Below, one piece after another: positions 33,101 through 42,008 of a stretch of 64,000 bases of DNA. This DNA comes from Parolsenella massiliensis (GTDB taxonomy: Bacteria; Actinomycetota; Coriobacteriia; Coriobacteriales; Atopobiaceae): positions 595,111 to 659,110 of the forward strand of contig NZ_LT671675.1 in assembly GCF_900143685.1 (NCBI RefSeq), written 5' to 3'. The notes below the pieces were generated by a model. It did not search any database, was not told the DNA's origin, and worked only from the letters and a program-made list of their open reading frames with translations. A program made the translations under genes and the position numbers. Position 1 is the first letter of the stretch. Each line of letters opens with the position of its first letter.

Positions 33101-34375
33101 CTACGCCCGCTCGAGTGCCTGGGCGATGTCGGCGACGAGGTCGTCGGTGCCCTCGAGGCCGCAGCTCATGCGGACCATGGCGGGGGAGATGCCGGCGGCC
33201 ACGAGCTCGTCGTCGGTCATCTGGCGGTGCGTGGAGCTCGCCGGGTGCAGGCAGCACGTGCGCGCGTCGGCCACGTGGGTCTCGATCGCGGCGATCTTGA
33301 GCGCGGCCATGAAGCGCTCGGCCGCCTCGCGCCCGCCGGCGAGCTCGAACGACACGACGCCGCACGAGCCGTTCGGCAGGTACTTCTCGGCCAGCTCGTG
33401 ATAGGGGTCACCGGGCAGGCTCGGGTAGCGCACGCTCGCCACCTTGTCGCTTCCCTGCAAAAACTCGGCCACGGCCTGGCCGTTCTTGCAGTGCTGTGGC
33501 ATGCGCACGTGCAGGCTCTCGAGGCCCAGGTTCAGGATGAAGGCGTTCTGCGGGCTCTGGATGGAGCCAAAGTCGCGCATGAGCTGCGACGTTGCCTTCG
33601 TGATGAACGCACCCTCGAGGCCGAACTTCTCGGCATAGACCACGCCGTGGTAGGAGTCATCGGGCGTGGTGAGGCCGGGGAAGAGGTCGGCGTGGGCCAT
33701 CCAGTCGAACTTGCCCGAGTCCACGATGGCGCCGCCCACGCCCGCGCCATGGCCGTCCATGTACTTGGTGGTGGAGTGGGTCACGATGTCGGCGCCCCAC
33801 TCGATGGGGCGGCAGTTCACCGGCGTGGGGAACGTGTTGTCCACGATGAGCGGCACGTTGTGCGCGTGGGCCGCCGCGGCGAAGCGCTCGATGTCGAGAA
33901 CGGCCAGGGCGGGGTTGGCGATCGTCTCGCCAAAGACGGCGCGCGTGTTGGGGCGGAAGGCCGCCTCGAGCTCCTCGTCGGTACAGGTGGGCGAGACGAA
34001 CGTGCTCTCGATGCCCATCTTGGCCATGGTGTGGGCGATGAGGTTGTACGTGCCTCCGTAGATGGCCGAGCTCGCCACGATGTGGCTGCCCGCCTCGCAG
34101 ATGTTGAACAGGGCAAAGAAGTTTGCGGCCTGGCCGGAGCTCGTGAGCATGCCGGCCGTGCCGCCCTCGAGCTCGGCGATCTTGGCGGCCACGGTGTCGT
34201 TCGTGGGGTTCTGCAGGCGCGTGTAGAAGTAGCCCGTCTCCTCGAGGTCGAACAGGCGGCCCATCTGCTCGGACGTGTCGTACTTGAACGTGGTGCTTTG
34301 GATGATGGGGACCTGGCGCGGCTCGCCGTTGCCGGGGCGATACCCGCCTTGGACGCAGGTGGTGTCGATGGACAT
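33101..34375 (-). CDS. O-acetylhomoserine sulfhydrylase-type PLP enzyme (copy 1)
   Basis: 424-residue Cys/Met-metabolism PLP enzyme. It has TTFKYDTSEQMGRLF and YTRLQNPTNDTVAAKIAELE near the N-terminus, and VDNTFPTPVNCRPIEWGAD before the PLP lysine in HSTTKYMDGHG. The C-terminal HPASSTHRQMTDDEL is a MetY signature. It makes homocysteine (or methionine/cysteine) from O-acetylhomoserine and sulphide or thiols; gamma-lyase activity cannot be excluded. The ATG follows GGAGGTCACGC. A palindrome 52 bases upstream is shared with the second copy at 52161-53474. Confidence 0.88.
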   Translation of the reverse strand: MSIDTTCVQGGYRPGNGEPRQVPIIQSTTFKYDTSEQMGRLFDLEETGYFYTRLQNPTNDTVAAKIAELEGGTAGMLTSSGQAANFFALFNICEAGSHIVASSAIYGGTYNLIAHTMAKMGIESTFVSPTCTDEELEAAFRPNTRAVFGETIANPALAVLDIERFAAAAHAHNVPLIVDNTFPTPVNCRPIEWGADIVTHSTTKYMDGHGAGVGGAIVDSGKFDWMAHADLFPGLTTPDDSYHGVVYAEKFGLEGAFITKATSQLMRDFGSIQSPQNAFILNLGLESLHVRMPQHCKNGQAVAEFLQGSDKVASVRYPSLPGDPYHELAEKYLPNGSCGVVSFELAGGREAAERFMAALKIAAIETHVADARTCCLHPASSTHRQMTDDELVAAGISPAMVRMSCGLEGTDDLVADIAQALERA

Positions 34376-34426
34376 GCGTGACCTCCGTGTGTGCGGAATT
34401 AGTTGCATGTCTCATGGTACGCCTTA

Positions 34427-34448
34427 ATACCTACGGAAAATAGGATAT
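34427..34448 (-). promoter_or_regulatory. Putative operator shared by the two sulfhydrylase genes (site 1)
   Basis: ATACCTACGGAAAA then TAGGATAT, an imperfect palindrome 52 bases before the start of the gene at 33101-34375. It closely matches the site at 53773-53796: common ATACC, TA, GGAAAA, TAGG and AT blocks in the same order. Confidence 0.55.
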
Positions 34449-34459
34449 TGCGGAGCGGC

Positions 34460-34538
34460 GGTGACAGCGGGGACGGGGTCGTATTGTCACCGCGACGGCG
34501 AGACCGGTGACAGTTTGACCCCGTCCTCAAGTGTCACC
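34460..34538. repeat. Two type 1 repeat copies overlapping the 3' end of the phosphatase gene
   Basis: Copies at 34460-34491 (GGTGACAGCGGGGACGGGG..) and 34506-34538 (GGTGACAGTTTGACCCCGTC..) are inverted relative to each other. The second encodes the phosphatase tail VTLEDGVKLSPV, and the TGA stop at 34487-34489 comes from the first. Confidence 0.88.
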
Positions 34539-35170
34539 GCGAGCTCGGCGGCGGTGGCGCAGATCGCAGACGCCCCCGCCTCGCGCAGCTGCTCGGGTGT
34601 GCGGAAGCCCCAGCTCACGGACAGGCAGGGGAGACCAGCGGCTGCGGCCGTTGCCACGTCGACCTCGGAGTCCCCCACGTAGACGGCTGCCTCGCCGGCC
34701 GTGCCGCCCATCTCGGCGATCGCCACGTCCACCATGTCGCGCGCGGGCTTTTTGGCCACGCCGGGCCGCACGCCCACCACGGCGTCGAATGCGCCGGGGA
34801 AGTGGATGCCCACGAGCTCGTCCACCGCGTACTGCGTCTTGTTGGAGACCACGGCCACGCGCACGCCCTTCTCGCGCAGGTGCGCCACGAGCTCGCAGAT
34901 GCCGGGGTAGGGGCGCGTGTGGTCGTTGCAGTGGCGGGCGTAGTGGTGGTCGAACTCGTCGTTGGCGGCGGCGATCGTGGCCTCGTCGGTACCTGCGGGG
35001 ACGGCCCGCTCGATGAGGCGGCGGATGCCGTTGCCCACGAACGCGCGGGTCTCGGCAAACGTGCGCTCGGGCATGCCGAGTGCGGCGAGCGTGTGGTTGA
35101 GCGTGAGGTGCAGGTCCTCGAGCGTGTCGAGCAGCGTGCCGTCCAGGTCGAAGATCACGGTTTGGTACAA
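34487..35170 (-). CDS. gph: Phosphoglycolate phosphatase-type HAD hydrolase with repeat-derived C-terminus
   Basis: 227 residues. HAD motif I is VIFDLDGTLLDTLED with the nucleophile Asp at 8. A helical cap follows, then motif II VAVVSNKT, the lysine in GVAKKPA and motif IV YVGDSEVD. It probably dephosphorylates 2-phosphoglycolate or a similar small phosphate. The start is a TTG preceded by GGAGGAGGGACAACC; the open frame continues upstream only through a type 1 repeat. The last roughly 15 residues are encoded by another type 1 repeat and are unlikely to be part of the ancestral fold. Confidence 0.83.
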   Translation of the reverse strand: MYQTVIFDLDGTLLDTLEDLHLTLNHTLAALGMPERTFAETRAFVGNGIRRLIERAVPAGTDEATIAAANDEFDHHYARHCNDHTRPYPGICELVAHLREKGVRVAVVSNKTQYAVDELVGIHFPGAFDAVVGVRPGVAKKPARDMVDVAIAEMGGTAGEAAVYVGDSEVDVATAAAAGLPCLSVSWGFRTPEQLREAGASAICATAAELAVTLEDGVKLSPVSPSR

Positions 35171-35185
35171 GGTTGTCCCTCCTCC

Positions 35186-35218
35186 GGTGACAGTCTGACC
35201 CCGTCCCCAAGTGTCACC
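35186..35218. repeat. Type 1 repeat upstream of the phosphatase gene
   Basis: GGTGACAGTCTGACCCCGTC then CCCAAGTGTCACC, 16 bases before the TTG start. The GGAGGAGGG ribosome binding site lies between the repeat and the start. Confidence 0.85.
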
Positions 35219-35304
35219 GCCGAAATGTCGTGACAATTGGCCGATAAAGGCTTGCTCTATGCTAGCGCATGTATTACGCAACGGTTACGGCGAGAACCTC
35301 CACT

Positions 35305-35341
35305 CTTTCAGCTGCTATCATATTGAGCGATGTGCTGAAAG
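35305..35341 (+). promoter_or_regulatory. Inverted repeat upstream of ppc
   Basis: CTTTCAG / CTGAAAG spaced 23 bases apart, enclosing a possible -10 TATCAT (35316-35321), just before the ppc ribosome binding site. It could be an operator or a leader hairpin. Confidence 0.4.
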
Positions 35342-35359
35342 CCTGATGAGGAGGTTCCC

Positions 35360-38107
35360 TTGACAGGAAAAGACACCAGCTCAGGACGAGACAAGCTACG
35401 CGCCGAGGCAAGCCTGGCCGCCGCGCGTACGTTTGCCGACGTGCAGCTGCCGGACAGTCTGCGAGACAACCTCGAGCTGTTCCTGCGCCTTCTGCGCGAG
35501 GTGCTCAACGAGTATTCGCCCGAGCTCCGCTCCACGTTCGACGAGCTTCTCTCGGACCTCATCGCCGCCGACGAGCGCGGCGTCGTGAGCGCCACGGGCG
35601 CCTCCGAGGAGGACGAGAACTTCCGCCACGCCTACGAGCTCATGCGTGGCCTCACCGTCGAGCAGCAGACGATGGTCACGCGCGCCCTCACCACCTACTT
35701 CCACCTGGCGAACCTCTCCGAGGAGAACTTCCGCGTCCAGACGCTCCACGAGCGCGAGCGCGAGGTCTCCCTCGACTCCGAGACCGACGAGAGCAACGCG
35801 CTTGCCATGGCCTACCGCCAGCTCGTGGAGGAGGCCGGCGAGGACCGCGCCAAGGAGCTTCTTGGGCGTCTCGAGTTCCACCCCGTCTTCACCGCGCACC
35901 CCACGGAGGCCCGCCGCAAGGCCGTCGAGGGCAAGATCCGCCGCATCGCGCGCCTTCTCGAGCAGCATCCGCGCCTGGGTGGCTCCGACCTCGCCGAGAA
36001 CGAGCGCCACATGCTCCAGGAAATCGACGCGCTGCTGCGCACGAGCGCCATCGCCCTCAAGAAGCCCACGCCCGTCGAAGAGGCCGACACGATCATCGAC
36101 ATCTTCGATCACACGCTGTTCGACATGGTGCCCCAGGTCTACCGCCGCTTCGACGACTGGGTGCTCGGTGACGACGCGGGCCGCGTGGCCCCGGTGTGCC
36201 CGGCGTTCTTCCACCCCGGCTCCTGGATCGGCTCCGACCGCGACGGCAACCCCAACGTCACCGCCAAGGTGAGCCGTGCAGTAGCTGCCAAGTTCTTCAC
36301 GCACATGGTGGCCACGCTCGAGGACAAGTGCCGCCGCGTGGGCCGCAACCTCACGCTCGACAAGGACCACACCAAGGCGTCCGACGAGCTCATCAACATG
36401 TGGAACCACCAGGTCGAGATGAGCGAGAAGCTCACGGCCCGCGCCGAGCTCATCAGCGAGTCCGAGCCGCACCGCGCCGTCATGCTCGTCATGGCAGACC
36501 GCCTGAAGGCCACGATCGTGCGCAACTCCGACACGATGTACCACTCCTGCGACGAGTTCCTCGAGGACCTGCGCATCGTCCAGCGCTCGCTCGTCGCCGG
36601 CGGCGCCACCCGCGCGGCCTACGGCCCCGTGCAGACGCTCATCTGGCAGACGGAGACATTTGGCTTCCACATGGTGGAGATGGAGTTCCGCCAGCACTCC
36701 ATCGTGCACAGCCGCGCCCTGGCAGACATCAAGAAGCACGGCCGCAACGGCGAGCGCGGTCCTCTCGACCCCATGACGCGCGAGGTGCTCGACACGTTCC
36801 GCGCGCTCGGCTCCATCCAGAAGCGCTACGGCGTCAAGATGGCGCGCCGCTACATCATCTCGTTCACGAAGAGCGCTCAGAACGTCGCCGACGTCTACGA
36901 GCTCAACCGCCTGGCCTTCGCCCACGCCGAGGACGTGCCCACCATCGACGTCATCCCGCTGTTCGAGCAGCTCGAGGACCTCGAGAACTGCGTGGACGTG
37001 CTCGACGAGATGCTCAAGCTGCCCGACGTGCAGGCGCGCCTTGCGGCCACGAACCGCAAGATGGAGGTCATGCTCGGCTACTCCGACTCCTCCAAGGACG
37101 CCGGCCCCACCACGGCCACGCTCGCGCTGCACTCCGCGCAGGAGCGCATCGCCCAGTGGGCCAAGCGCAACGACATCGACCTCGTGCTCATGCATGGCCG
37201 CGGCGGCGCCGTGGGCCGTGGCGGCGGCCCGGCCAACCGTGCCGTTCTCGCCCAGCCGGCGGGCTCGGTCAACTGCTTCTTCAAGCTCACCGAGCAGGGC
37301 GAGGTCATCTTCGCCCGCTACGGCAACCCCGTGCTTGCCCAGCGCCACCTCGAGAGCGTCGCCGGCGCCACGCTTCTGCAGAGCGCGCCGTCCGTCGAGA
37401 AGACGAACACCGAGATGACGCACAAGTACGCGGACATGGCCGCCGAGCTCTATGACGCGAGCCACGACCACTTCGTGGCGCTGCTGAACACGCCCGACTT
37501 CACGCCGTGGTTCTCCACGGTGACGCCGCTCGTGGAGATTGGCCTTCTGCCGATCGGCTCGCGCCCGGCCAAGCGCGGCCTGGGCGCCAAGTCGCTTGAC
37601 GACCTACGCACGATTCCCTGGGTGTTCAGCTGGAGCCAGGCGCGCATCAACCTCGCCGCGTGGTACGGCCTGGGCACGGCGTGCGAGAAGCTCGGAAACC
37701 TTGATCTGCTGCGCGCCGCCTACAAGGAGTGGCCGCTGTTCACGACGTTCATCGACAACATCGAGATGTCCATCGCCAAGACCGACGGCCGCGTCGCCCG
37801 CCACTACCTGGCGCTGGGCGACCGCGACGACCTCGCCAAGATGGTGCTCGACGAGATGGCACTCACGCGCAAGTGGACGCTCGCCATCGTGGGCGACGAG
37901 TGGCCGCTGCAGCACCGCCGCGTGCTGGGCCAGGCCATCCGCGTGCGCAACCCCTACGTGGACGCCCTGTCCATCTCGCAGGTGCGCGCCCTCACAGCGC
38001 TGCGTGAGCACGAGGCCGAGCTCACGGCCAAGGAGCGCGAGCTCTACATCAAGCTCATCCTCTCGGCCGTCGCCGGCGTCTCCGCAGGACTCCAGAACAC
38101 CGGGTGA
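35360..38107 (+). CDS. ppc: Phosphoenolpyruvate carboxylase
   Basis: Adds bicarbonate to PEP to give oxaloacetate, an anaplerotic route. The 915-residue chain has FHPVFTAHPTEARRKA with the catalytic His near 179. It also has FHPGSWIGSDRDGNPNVTA, MLGYSDSSKDAGPTTATLA and FHGRGG-type LMHGRGGAVGRGGGPANRA, and ends in the conserved QNTG. All signature segments are intact. The TTG start is preceded by GAGGAGGTTCCC. Monocistronic, closed by a strong terminator. Feeding a reductive C4 branch (malate, fumarate, aspartate) is inference. Confidence 0.95.
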   Translation: MTGKDTSSGRDKLRAEASLAAARTFADVQLPDSLRDNLELFLRLLREVLNEYSPELRSTFDELLSDLIAADERGVVSATGASEEDENFRHAYELMRGLTVEQQTMVTRALTTYFHLANLSEENFRVQTLHEREREVSLDSETDESNALAMAYRQLVEEAGEDRAKELLGRLEFHPVFTAHPTEARRKAVEGKIRRIARLLEQHPRLGGSDLAENERHMLQEIDALLRTSAIALKKPTPVEEADTIIDIFDHTLFDMVPQVYRRFDDWVLGDDAGRVAPVCPAFFHPGSWIGSDRDGNPNVTAKVSRAVAAKFFTHMVATLEDKCRRVGRNLTLDKDHTKASDELINMWNHQVEMSEKLTARAELISESEPHRAVMLVMADRLKATIVRNSDTMYHSCDEFLEDLRIVQRSLVAGGATRAAYGPVQTLIWQTETFGFHMVEMEFRQHSIVHSRALADIKKHGRNGERGPLDPMTREVLDTFRALGSIQKRYGVKMARRYIISFTKSAQNVADVYELNRLAFAHAEDVPTIDVIPLFEQLEDLENCVDVLDEMLKLPDVQARLAATNRKMEVMLGYSDSSKDAGPTTATLALHSAQERIAQWAKRNDIDLVLMHGRGGAVGRGGGPANRAVLAQPAGSVNCFFKLTEQGEVIFARYGNPVLAQRHLESVAGATLLQSAPSVEKTNTEMTHKYADMAAELYDASHDHFVALLNTPDFTPWFSTVTPLVEIGLLPIGSRPAKRGLGAKSLDDLRTIPWVFSWSQARINLAAWYGLGTACEKLGNLDLLRAAYKEWPLFTTFIDNIEMSIAKTDGRVARHYLALGDRDDLAKMVLDEMALTRKWTLAIVGDEWPLQHRRVLGQAIRVRNPYVDALSISQVRALTALREHEAELTAKERELYIKLILSAVAGVSAGLQNTG

Positions 38108-38139
38108 TGTGACAAGGGGACAGTCTCTAGTCAACTTGT

Positions 38140-38172
38140 GGCCCGTCTCGCGCGTGCGAGGCGGGCCTTTTT
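38140..38172 (+). terminator. Rho-independent terminator of ppc
   Basis: GGCCCGTCTCGC / GCGAGGCGGGCC stem, GCGT loop, then TTTTT. Very similar stems end the radical SAM gene and the SDR near 62 kb. Confidence 0.92.
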
Positions 38173-38292
38173 GGTGCGCGCCGTCTGGCGATTGGGCGGC
38201 CGTCCGTCCTCCTCGCTCCTGTACACTCATCTGAGTTATGTAAATCAGCCGCGATGCCCGCGGGGACGGGCGCGGCTGACGAGGGGAGACAT

Positions 38293-39066
38293 ATGGAGGA
38301 TGCCGAGAAGGCCGCGACCGAGCGCGCCGTTCGCGTCATCGAGGTCAAGCAGAGCGTGTTCGCGAGCAACGACCGCGCGGCGGACGCTCTCCGCGACGAG
38401 CTCCGTGCTCGCAAGACTTTCCTGCTCAACTTGATGAGTAGTCCGGGGTCGGGCAAGACCACGACGCTCAAGCGCACGGTCGAGGCGCTTGGCCACGAGC
38501 TGTCCATCGGCGTCATGGAGGCCGACATCGACTCGGACGTCGACGCCCACGCCATGACCGAGGCCGGCGTCACGAGCGTACAGCTGCACACGGGCGGCAT
38601 GTGCCACCTGGACGCCGCGATGTGCGCCCAGGGCCTGGCCGAGCTCGACCGCGCGGCCGCAGACGCCGGCGTGGACCACATCGACCTGGCCGTTCTCGAG
38701 AACGTGGGCAACCTCGTGTGCCCGGCCGAGTTCGACACGGGCGCGAGCGTGAACGTGGCGATCCTCTCCGTGCCCGAGGGAGACGACAAGCCGCTCAAGT
38801 ACCCGCTGATGTTCGAGGTCACGGACGTGGTCCTCGTCAACAAGATGGACGTGGCGCCCTACTTCGACTTCGACCTTGCGGCGTGCGAGAAAAACGTCCA
38901 CCTGCGCAACCCCGGCGCGCTCGTGCTGCCCATGAGCGCCAAGACCGGCGAGGGCGTCGATGCCTGGGCGACGTGGCTGCGCGAGGCCGTGGCCGCCTGG
39001 AAGGCCGGCACGTTCGAGAAGCGCACGCCCAAGAACAGCGCCGCGCCCCACTATCCGGGCGAGTAG
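38293..39066 (+). CDS. hypB: Hydrogenase nickel-incorporation GTPase HypB
   Basis: 257-residue SIMIBI-class GTPase that helps load nickel into [NiFe] hydrogenase. The P-loop is SSPGSGKTTT (residues 49-58), and the metal-site region TGGMCHLDAAM carries the conserved CH. ENVGNLVCPAEFD and LVNKMDVAPYFDFD (guanine specificity) are typical. There is no His-rich N-terminal nickel store. The ATG has GAGGGGAGACAT upstream. It is the first gene of a hypB / flavoprotein / hypA set, yet no [NiFe] hydrogenase structural genes are in the window. Confidence 0.92.
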   Translation: MEDAEKAATERAVRVIEVKQSVFASNDRAADALRDELRARKTFLLNLMSSPGSGKTTTLKRTVEALGHELSIGVMEADIDSDVDAHAMTEAGVTSVQLHTGGMCHLDAAMCAQGLAELDRAAADAGVDHIDLAVLENVGNLVCPAEFDTGASVNVAILSVPEGDDKPLKYPLMFEVTDVVLVNKMDVAPYFDFDLAACEKNVHLRNPGALVLPMSAKTGEGVDAWATWLREAVAAWKAGTFEKRTPKNSAAPHYPGE

Positions 39067-39086
39067 TCCTTCTCGTCCCCAAAGGC

Positions 39087-39116
39087 GTCCCAAAGGGCTA
39101 CGTCACCTTTGGGATG
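39087..39116. repeat. CCCAAAGGG hairpin repeat (type 4)
   Basis: GTCCCAAAGGGCTACGTC then ACCTTTGGGATG. A near-identical, longer copy lies at 42361-42399; the two flank the flavoprotein-hypA pair. Confidence 0.8.
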
Positions 39117-39147
39117 GCCCCCGATCAAACGACCGCAAGGAGACCCC

Positions 39148-41934
39148 ATGATTCTCAACGGCCCTGGCATTTCCTACACCGAGACCGACATCGGCGCCGA
39201 GTTCGTGCCCGAGCTGCCCGAAAACCCGCGCCCCTCCATCGTGGCGCTGTGCGAGCACTGCACGAACCGCCTGCTTGGCCGCGACAAGCTTCTGCCCTAC
39301 GAGTACTGGAGCTTCGCCGAGGCTGCCACCGACGAGCAGGCCGACATGCTCTGCAAGCTCAAGATGCGCACCCCCTACACGCTCGAGGCCGCCGTGGCCG
39401 CCACCGGCATCCCCGCCGAGAAGCTCGAGCCCATGCTCGACGAGGTGTCCTACGTGGGCCTTCTCGAGTACAACTGGGAGAACCCCCAGCACGCCAAGCA
39501 GTGGGTCCTGCCCATGCTCGTGCCGGGCTCGGCGGAGTTCCTCAACATGCGCTGGAGCCAGCTCGAGGAGCACCCCGTGTTCGCGAAGTTCTTCGAGCAG
39601 GCCTCGAAGGGCCCGCTGTCGAAGGCCACGCCCATGGTGCCGCCCGGAGGCGCGGGCATCGGCATGCACGTCATCCCGGTGGAGCGCGCCATCGAGCACG
39701 AGAACCAGTCCATCTCCATCGAGCATATCAAGCACTGGCTCGACAAGTACGACGGCAAGTACGCCGCGAGCGCCTGCAGCTGCCGCATGAGCCGCCAGCG
39801 CATGGGCCAGGGCTGCGGCGACGACTTCAACGACTGGTGCATCGCCGTGGGCGACATGGCCGACTACGTGGTGGAGACCAACCGCGGCCGCTACATCACG
39901 CGCGAGGAGGCCCTCGAGATCTTCGAGCGTGCCGAGGAGAACGGCTTCGTCCACCAGATCACGAACATCGACGGCGAGCACAAGATCTTCGCCATCTGCA
40001 ACTGCAACGTGAACGTCTGCTATGCCCTGCGCACCTCGCAGCTGTTCAACACGCCCAACCTCTCGCGCTCGGCCTACGTGGCCCACGTCGACGCCAAGAG
40101 CTGCGTGGCCTGCGGCCGCTGCGTGGAGGTGTGCCCCGCTGGTGCCGCCAAGCTCGGCCAGAAACTGTGCCAGAAGTCCACGGGCAAGGTCCCCGAGTAC
40201 CCGCGCCAAGAGCTCCCCGACGCCGTGAAGTGGGGCCCGGAGAAGTGGAGCCCCAACTACCGCGACGACAACCGCATCGAGACGCACGAGAGCGGCACGG
40301 CCCCCTGCAAGACGGCCTGCCCCGCCCACATCGCCGTGCAGGGCTACCTCAAGCTCGCGAGCCAGGGCCGCTACCAGGAGGCCCTTGCCCTCATCAAGCG
40401 CGAGAACCCGCTGCCGGCCGTCTGCGGTCGCATCTGCAACCGCCGCTGTGAGGACGCCTGCACGCGCGGCCGCGTGGACGAGGCCATCGCCATCGACGAG
40501 GTCAAGAAGTTCATCGCCCAGCTCGACCTGGACGCGAGCACGCGCTACATTCCGCCTCAGGTGAGGCCCAAGGTCGAGGGCGACTTTGACGAGAAGGTCG
40601 CCATCATCGGCGCCGGCCCCGCCGGCCTGTCGTGCGCCTTCTACCTGGCCGAGCGCGGCTACAAGCCCGTGGTGTTCGAGAGAAGCGAGCGCCCCGGCGG
40701 CATGCTCACGTATGGCATCCCGGCCTACAAGCTGGGTAAGGACGTCATCCAGGCCGAGGTGGACGTCATCGAGGCCATGGGCGCCGAGTTCCGCTACGGC
40801 GTCGAGGTGGGCCGCGACGTGACGCTCGACGAGCTGCGCGAGCAGGGCTTCAAGGCCTTCTACGTGGCCATCGGCTGCCAGGGCGGCCGCCTTGCGGGCG
40901 TGCCGGGCGAGGACGCGGCGGGCGTCTCGGTGGCCGTGGACTTCCTGCGTGGTGTGGCCTCGGCACAGCTCACCGGCTCTGAGGTGCCGCCCGTGGGCAA
41001 GCGCGTCGTCGTGGTGGGCGGCGGCAACGTCGCCATTGACGTGGCGCGCACGGCGGCCCGCCTGGGGGCGGAGAGCGTGGACATGCTGTGCCTGGAGGCC
41101 CGCGACATTATGCCCGCCTCCAACGAGGAGGTTGCCGAGGCCGAGAGCGACGGCGTGCGCCTCTCGTGCGGCTGGGGCCCGGCCGAGGTGCTCGTGCAGG
41201 ACGGCCGCGCCGCCGGCGTGCGCTTCAAGCGCTGCACGCGCGTGTTCGACGAGAACGGCCGCTTTGCGCCCGAGTACGACGAGACGGACACCATCGACGT
41301 GGCCGCCGACCAGGTGGTCTTCTCCATCGGCCAGAGCATCGAGTGGGGGAGCCTGCTTGCGGGCAGCGCCGTCAAGCTCGGCCGCGGCAACGGGGCTGTG
41401 GCAGACCCCAAGACCTACCAGACCGACGAGCCCGACATCTTCGTGGGCGGCGACGTCTACACCGGCCCCAAGTTCGCCATCGACGCCATCGCGGCCGGCC
41501 ATGAGGCGGCCGTCTCGATCCACCGCTTCGTGCAGGGCGGCACGCTCACGATTGGCCGCAACCCGCGCGCCTATCGCGAGCTCAACCGCGACGACGTGGA
41601 CTTTGGCTCCTACGACGACACGGCCCGCCAGGAGCCCGTCATCGACCACGAGGCCGAGAAGCGTGCGCCGTTCTCGGAGTACGTGAAGACGTTCACCGAG
41701 GAGCAGGTGCGTGCCGAGACGAGCCGCTGCCTGGGCTGCGGCGCCTCCATCGTGGACCCCAACAAGTGCATCGGCTGCGGCCTGTGCACCACCAAGTGCG
41801 CGTTCGACGCCATTCACCTGCGCCGCGACCGCCCCGAGTGCTCCACGATGGTCAAGTACGAGAAGAAGGTGCCGAGCCTGCTCAAGTATGCGGCCAAGCG
41901 CCAGGTCAAGATCATGCTCAACCGCAAGAAGTAG
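39148..41934 (+). CDS. Iron-sulphur flavoprotein, GltD/NfnB-like pyridine nucleotide oxidoreductase with ferredoxin domains
   Basis: 928 residues, multidomain. An N-terminal domain (about 1-310) has the cysteine sets ACSCRMSRQR, CNCNVNVC and ferredoxin CVACGRCVEVCP. A GltD-type iron-sulphur domain follows (CKTACPAHIAVQGYL, CGRICNRRCEDACTRG). Then come the FAD fold IIGAGPAGLSCAFYLAERG, the NAD(P) fold VVVGGGNVAIDVARTA and GDVYTGP. The C-terminal ferredoxin is CIGCGLCTTKCAFDAI. It probably moves electrons between NAD(P)H and ferredoxin-like partners. Its place between hypB and hypA hints at a link to hydrogen metabolism (inference). The start has GCAAGGAGACCCC. Confidence 0.85.
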   Translation: MILNGPGISYTETDIGAEFVPELPENPRPSIVALCEHCTNRLLGRDKLLPYEYWSFAEAATDEQADMLCKLKMRTPYTLEAAVAATGIPAEKLEPMLDEVSYVGLLEYNWENPQHAKQWVLPMLVPGSAEFLNMRWSQLEEHPVFAKFFEQASKGPLSKATPMVPPGGAGIGMHVIPVERAIEHENQSISIEHIKHWLDKYDGKYAASACSCRMSRQRMGQGCGDDFNDWCIAVGDMADYVVETNRGRYITREEALEIFERAEENGFVHQITNIDGEHKIFAICNCNVNVCYALRTSQLFNTPNLSRSAYVAHVDAKSCVACGRCVEVCPAGAAKLGQKLCQKSTGKVPEYPRQELPDAVKWGPEKWSPNYRDDNRIETHESGTAPCKTACPAHIAVQGYLKLASQGRYQEALALIKRENPLPAVCGRICNRRCEDACTRGRVDEAIAIDEVKKFIAQLDLDASTRYIPPQVRPKVEGDFDEKVAIIGAGPAGLSCAFYLAERGYKPVVFERSERPGGMLTYGIPAYKLGKDVIQAEVDVIEAMGAEFRYGVEVGRDVTLDELREQGFKAFYVAIGCQGGRLAGVPGEDAAGVSVAVDFLRGVASAQLTGSEVPPVGKRVVVVGGGNVAIDVARTAARLGAESVDMLCLEARDIMPASNEEVAEAESDGVRLSCGWGPAEVLVQDGRAAGVRFKRCTRVFDENGRFAPEYDETDTIDVAADQVVFSIGQSIEWGSLLAGSAVKLGRGNGAVADPKTYQTDEPDIFVGGDVYTGPKFAIDAIAAGHEAAVSIHRFVQGGTLTIGRNPRAYRELNRDDVDFGSYDDTARQEPVIDHEAEKRAPFSEYVKTFTEEQVRAETSRCLGCGASIVDPNKCIGCGLCTTKCAFDAIHLRRDRPECSTMVKYEKKVPSLLKYAAKRQVKIMLNRKK

Positions 41935-41952
41935 CAGGCAGATAGGTAGATT

Positions 41953-41986
41953 GCGAGGCGCGGCACCATGCGTGGCCGCGCCTCGC
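41953..41986 (+). other. Hairpin between flavoprotein gene and hypA
   Basis: GCGAGGCGCGGC / GCCGCGCCTCGC, 12-bp perfect stem, with no T-run. It could be a partial terminator or stabilising hairpin in the transcript. Confidence 0.6.
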
Positions 41987-42008
41987 TGCATGTTGTGGGG
42001 AGACGCCC

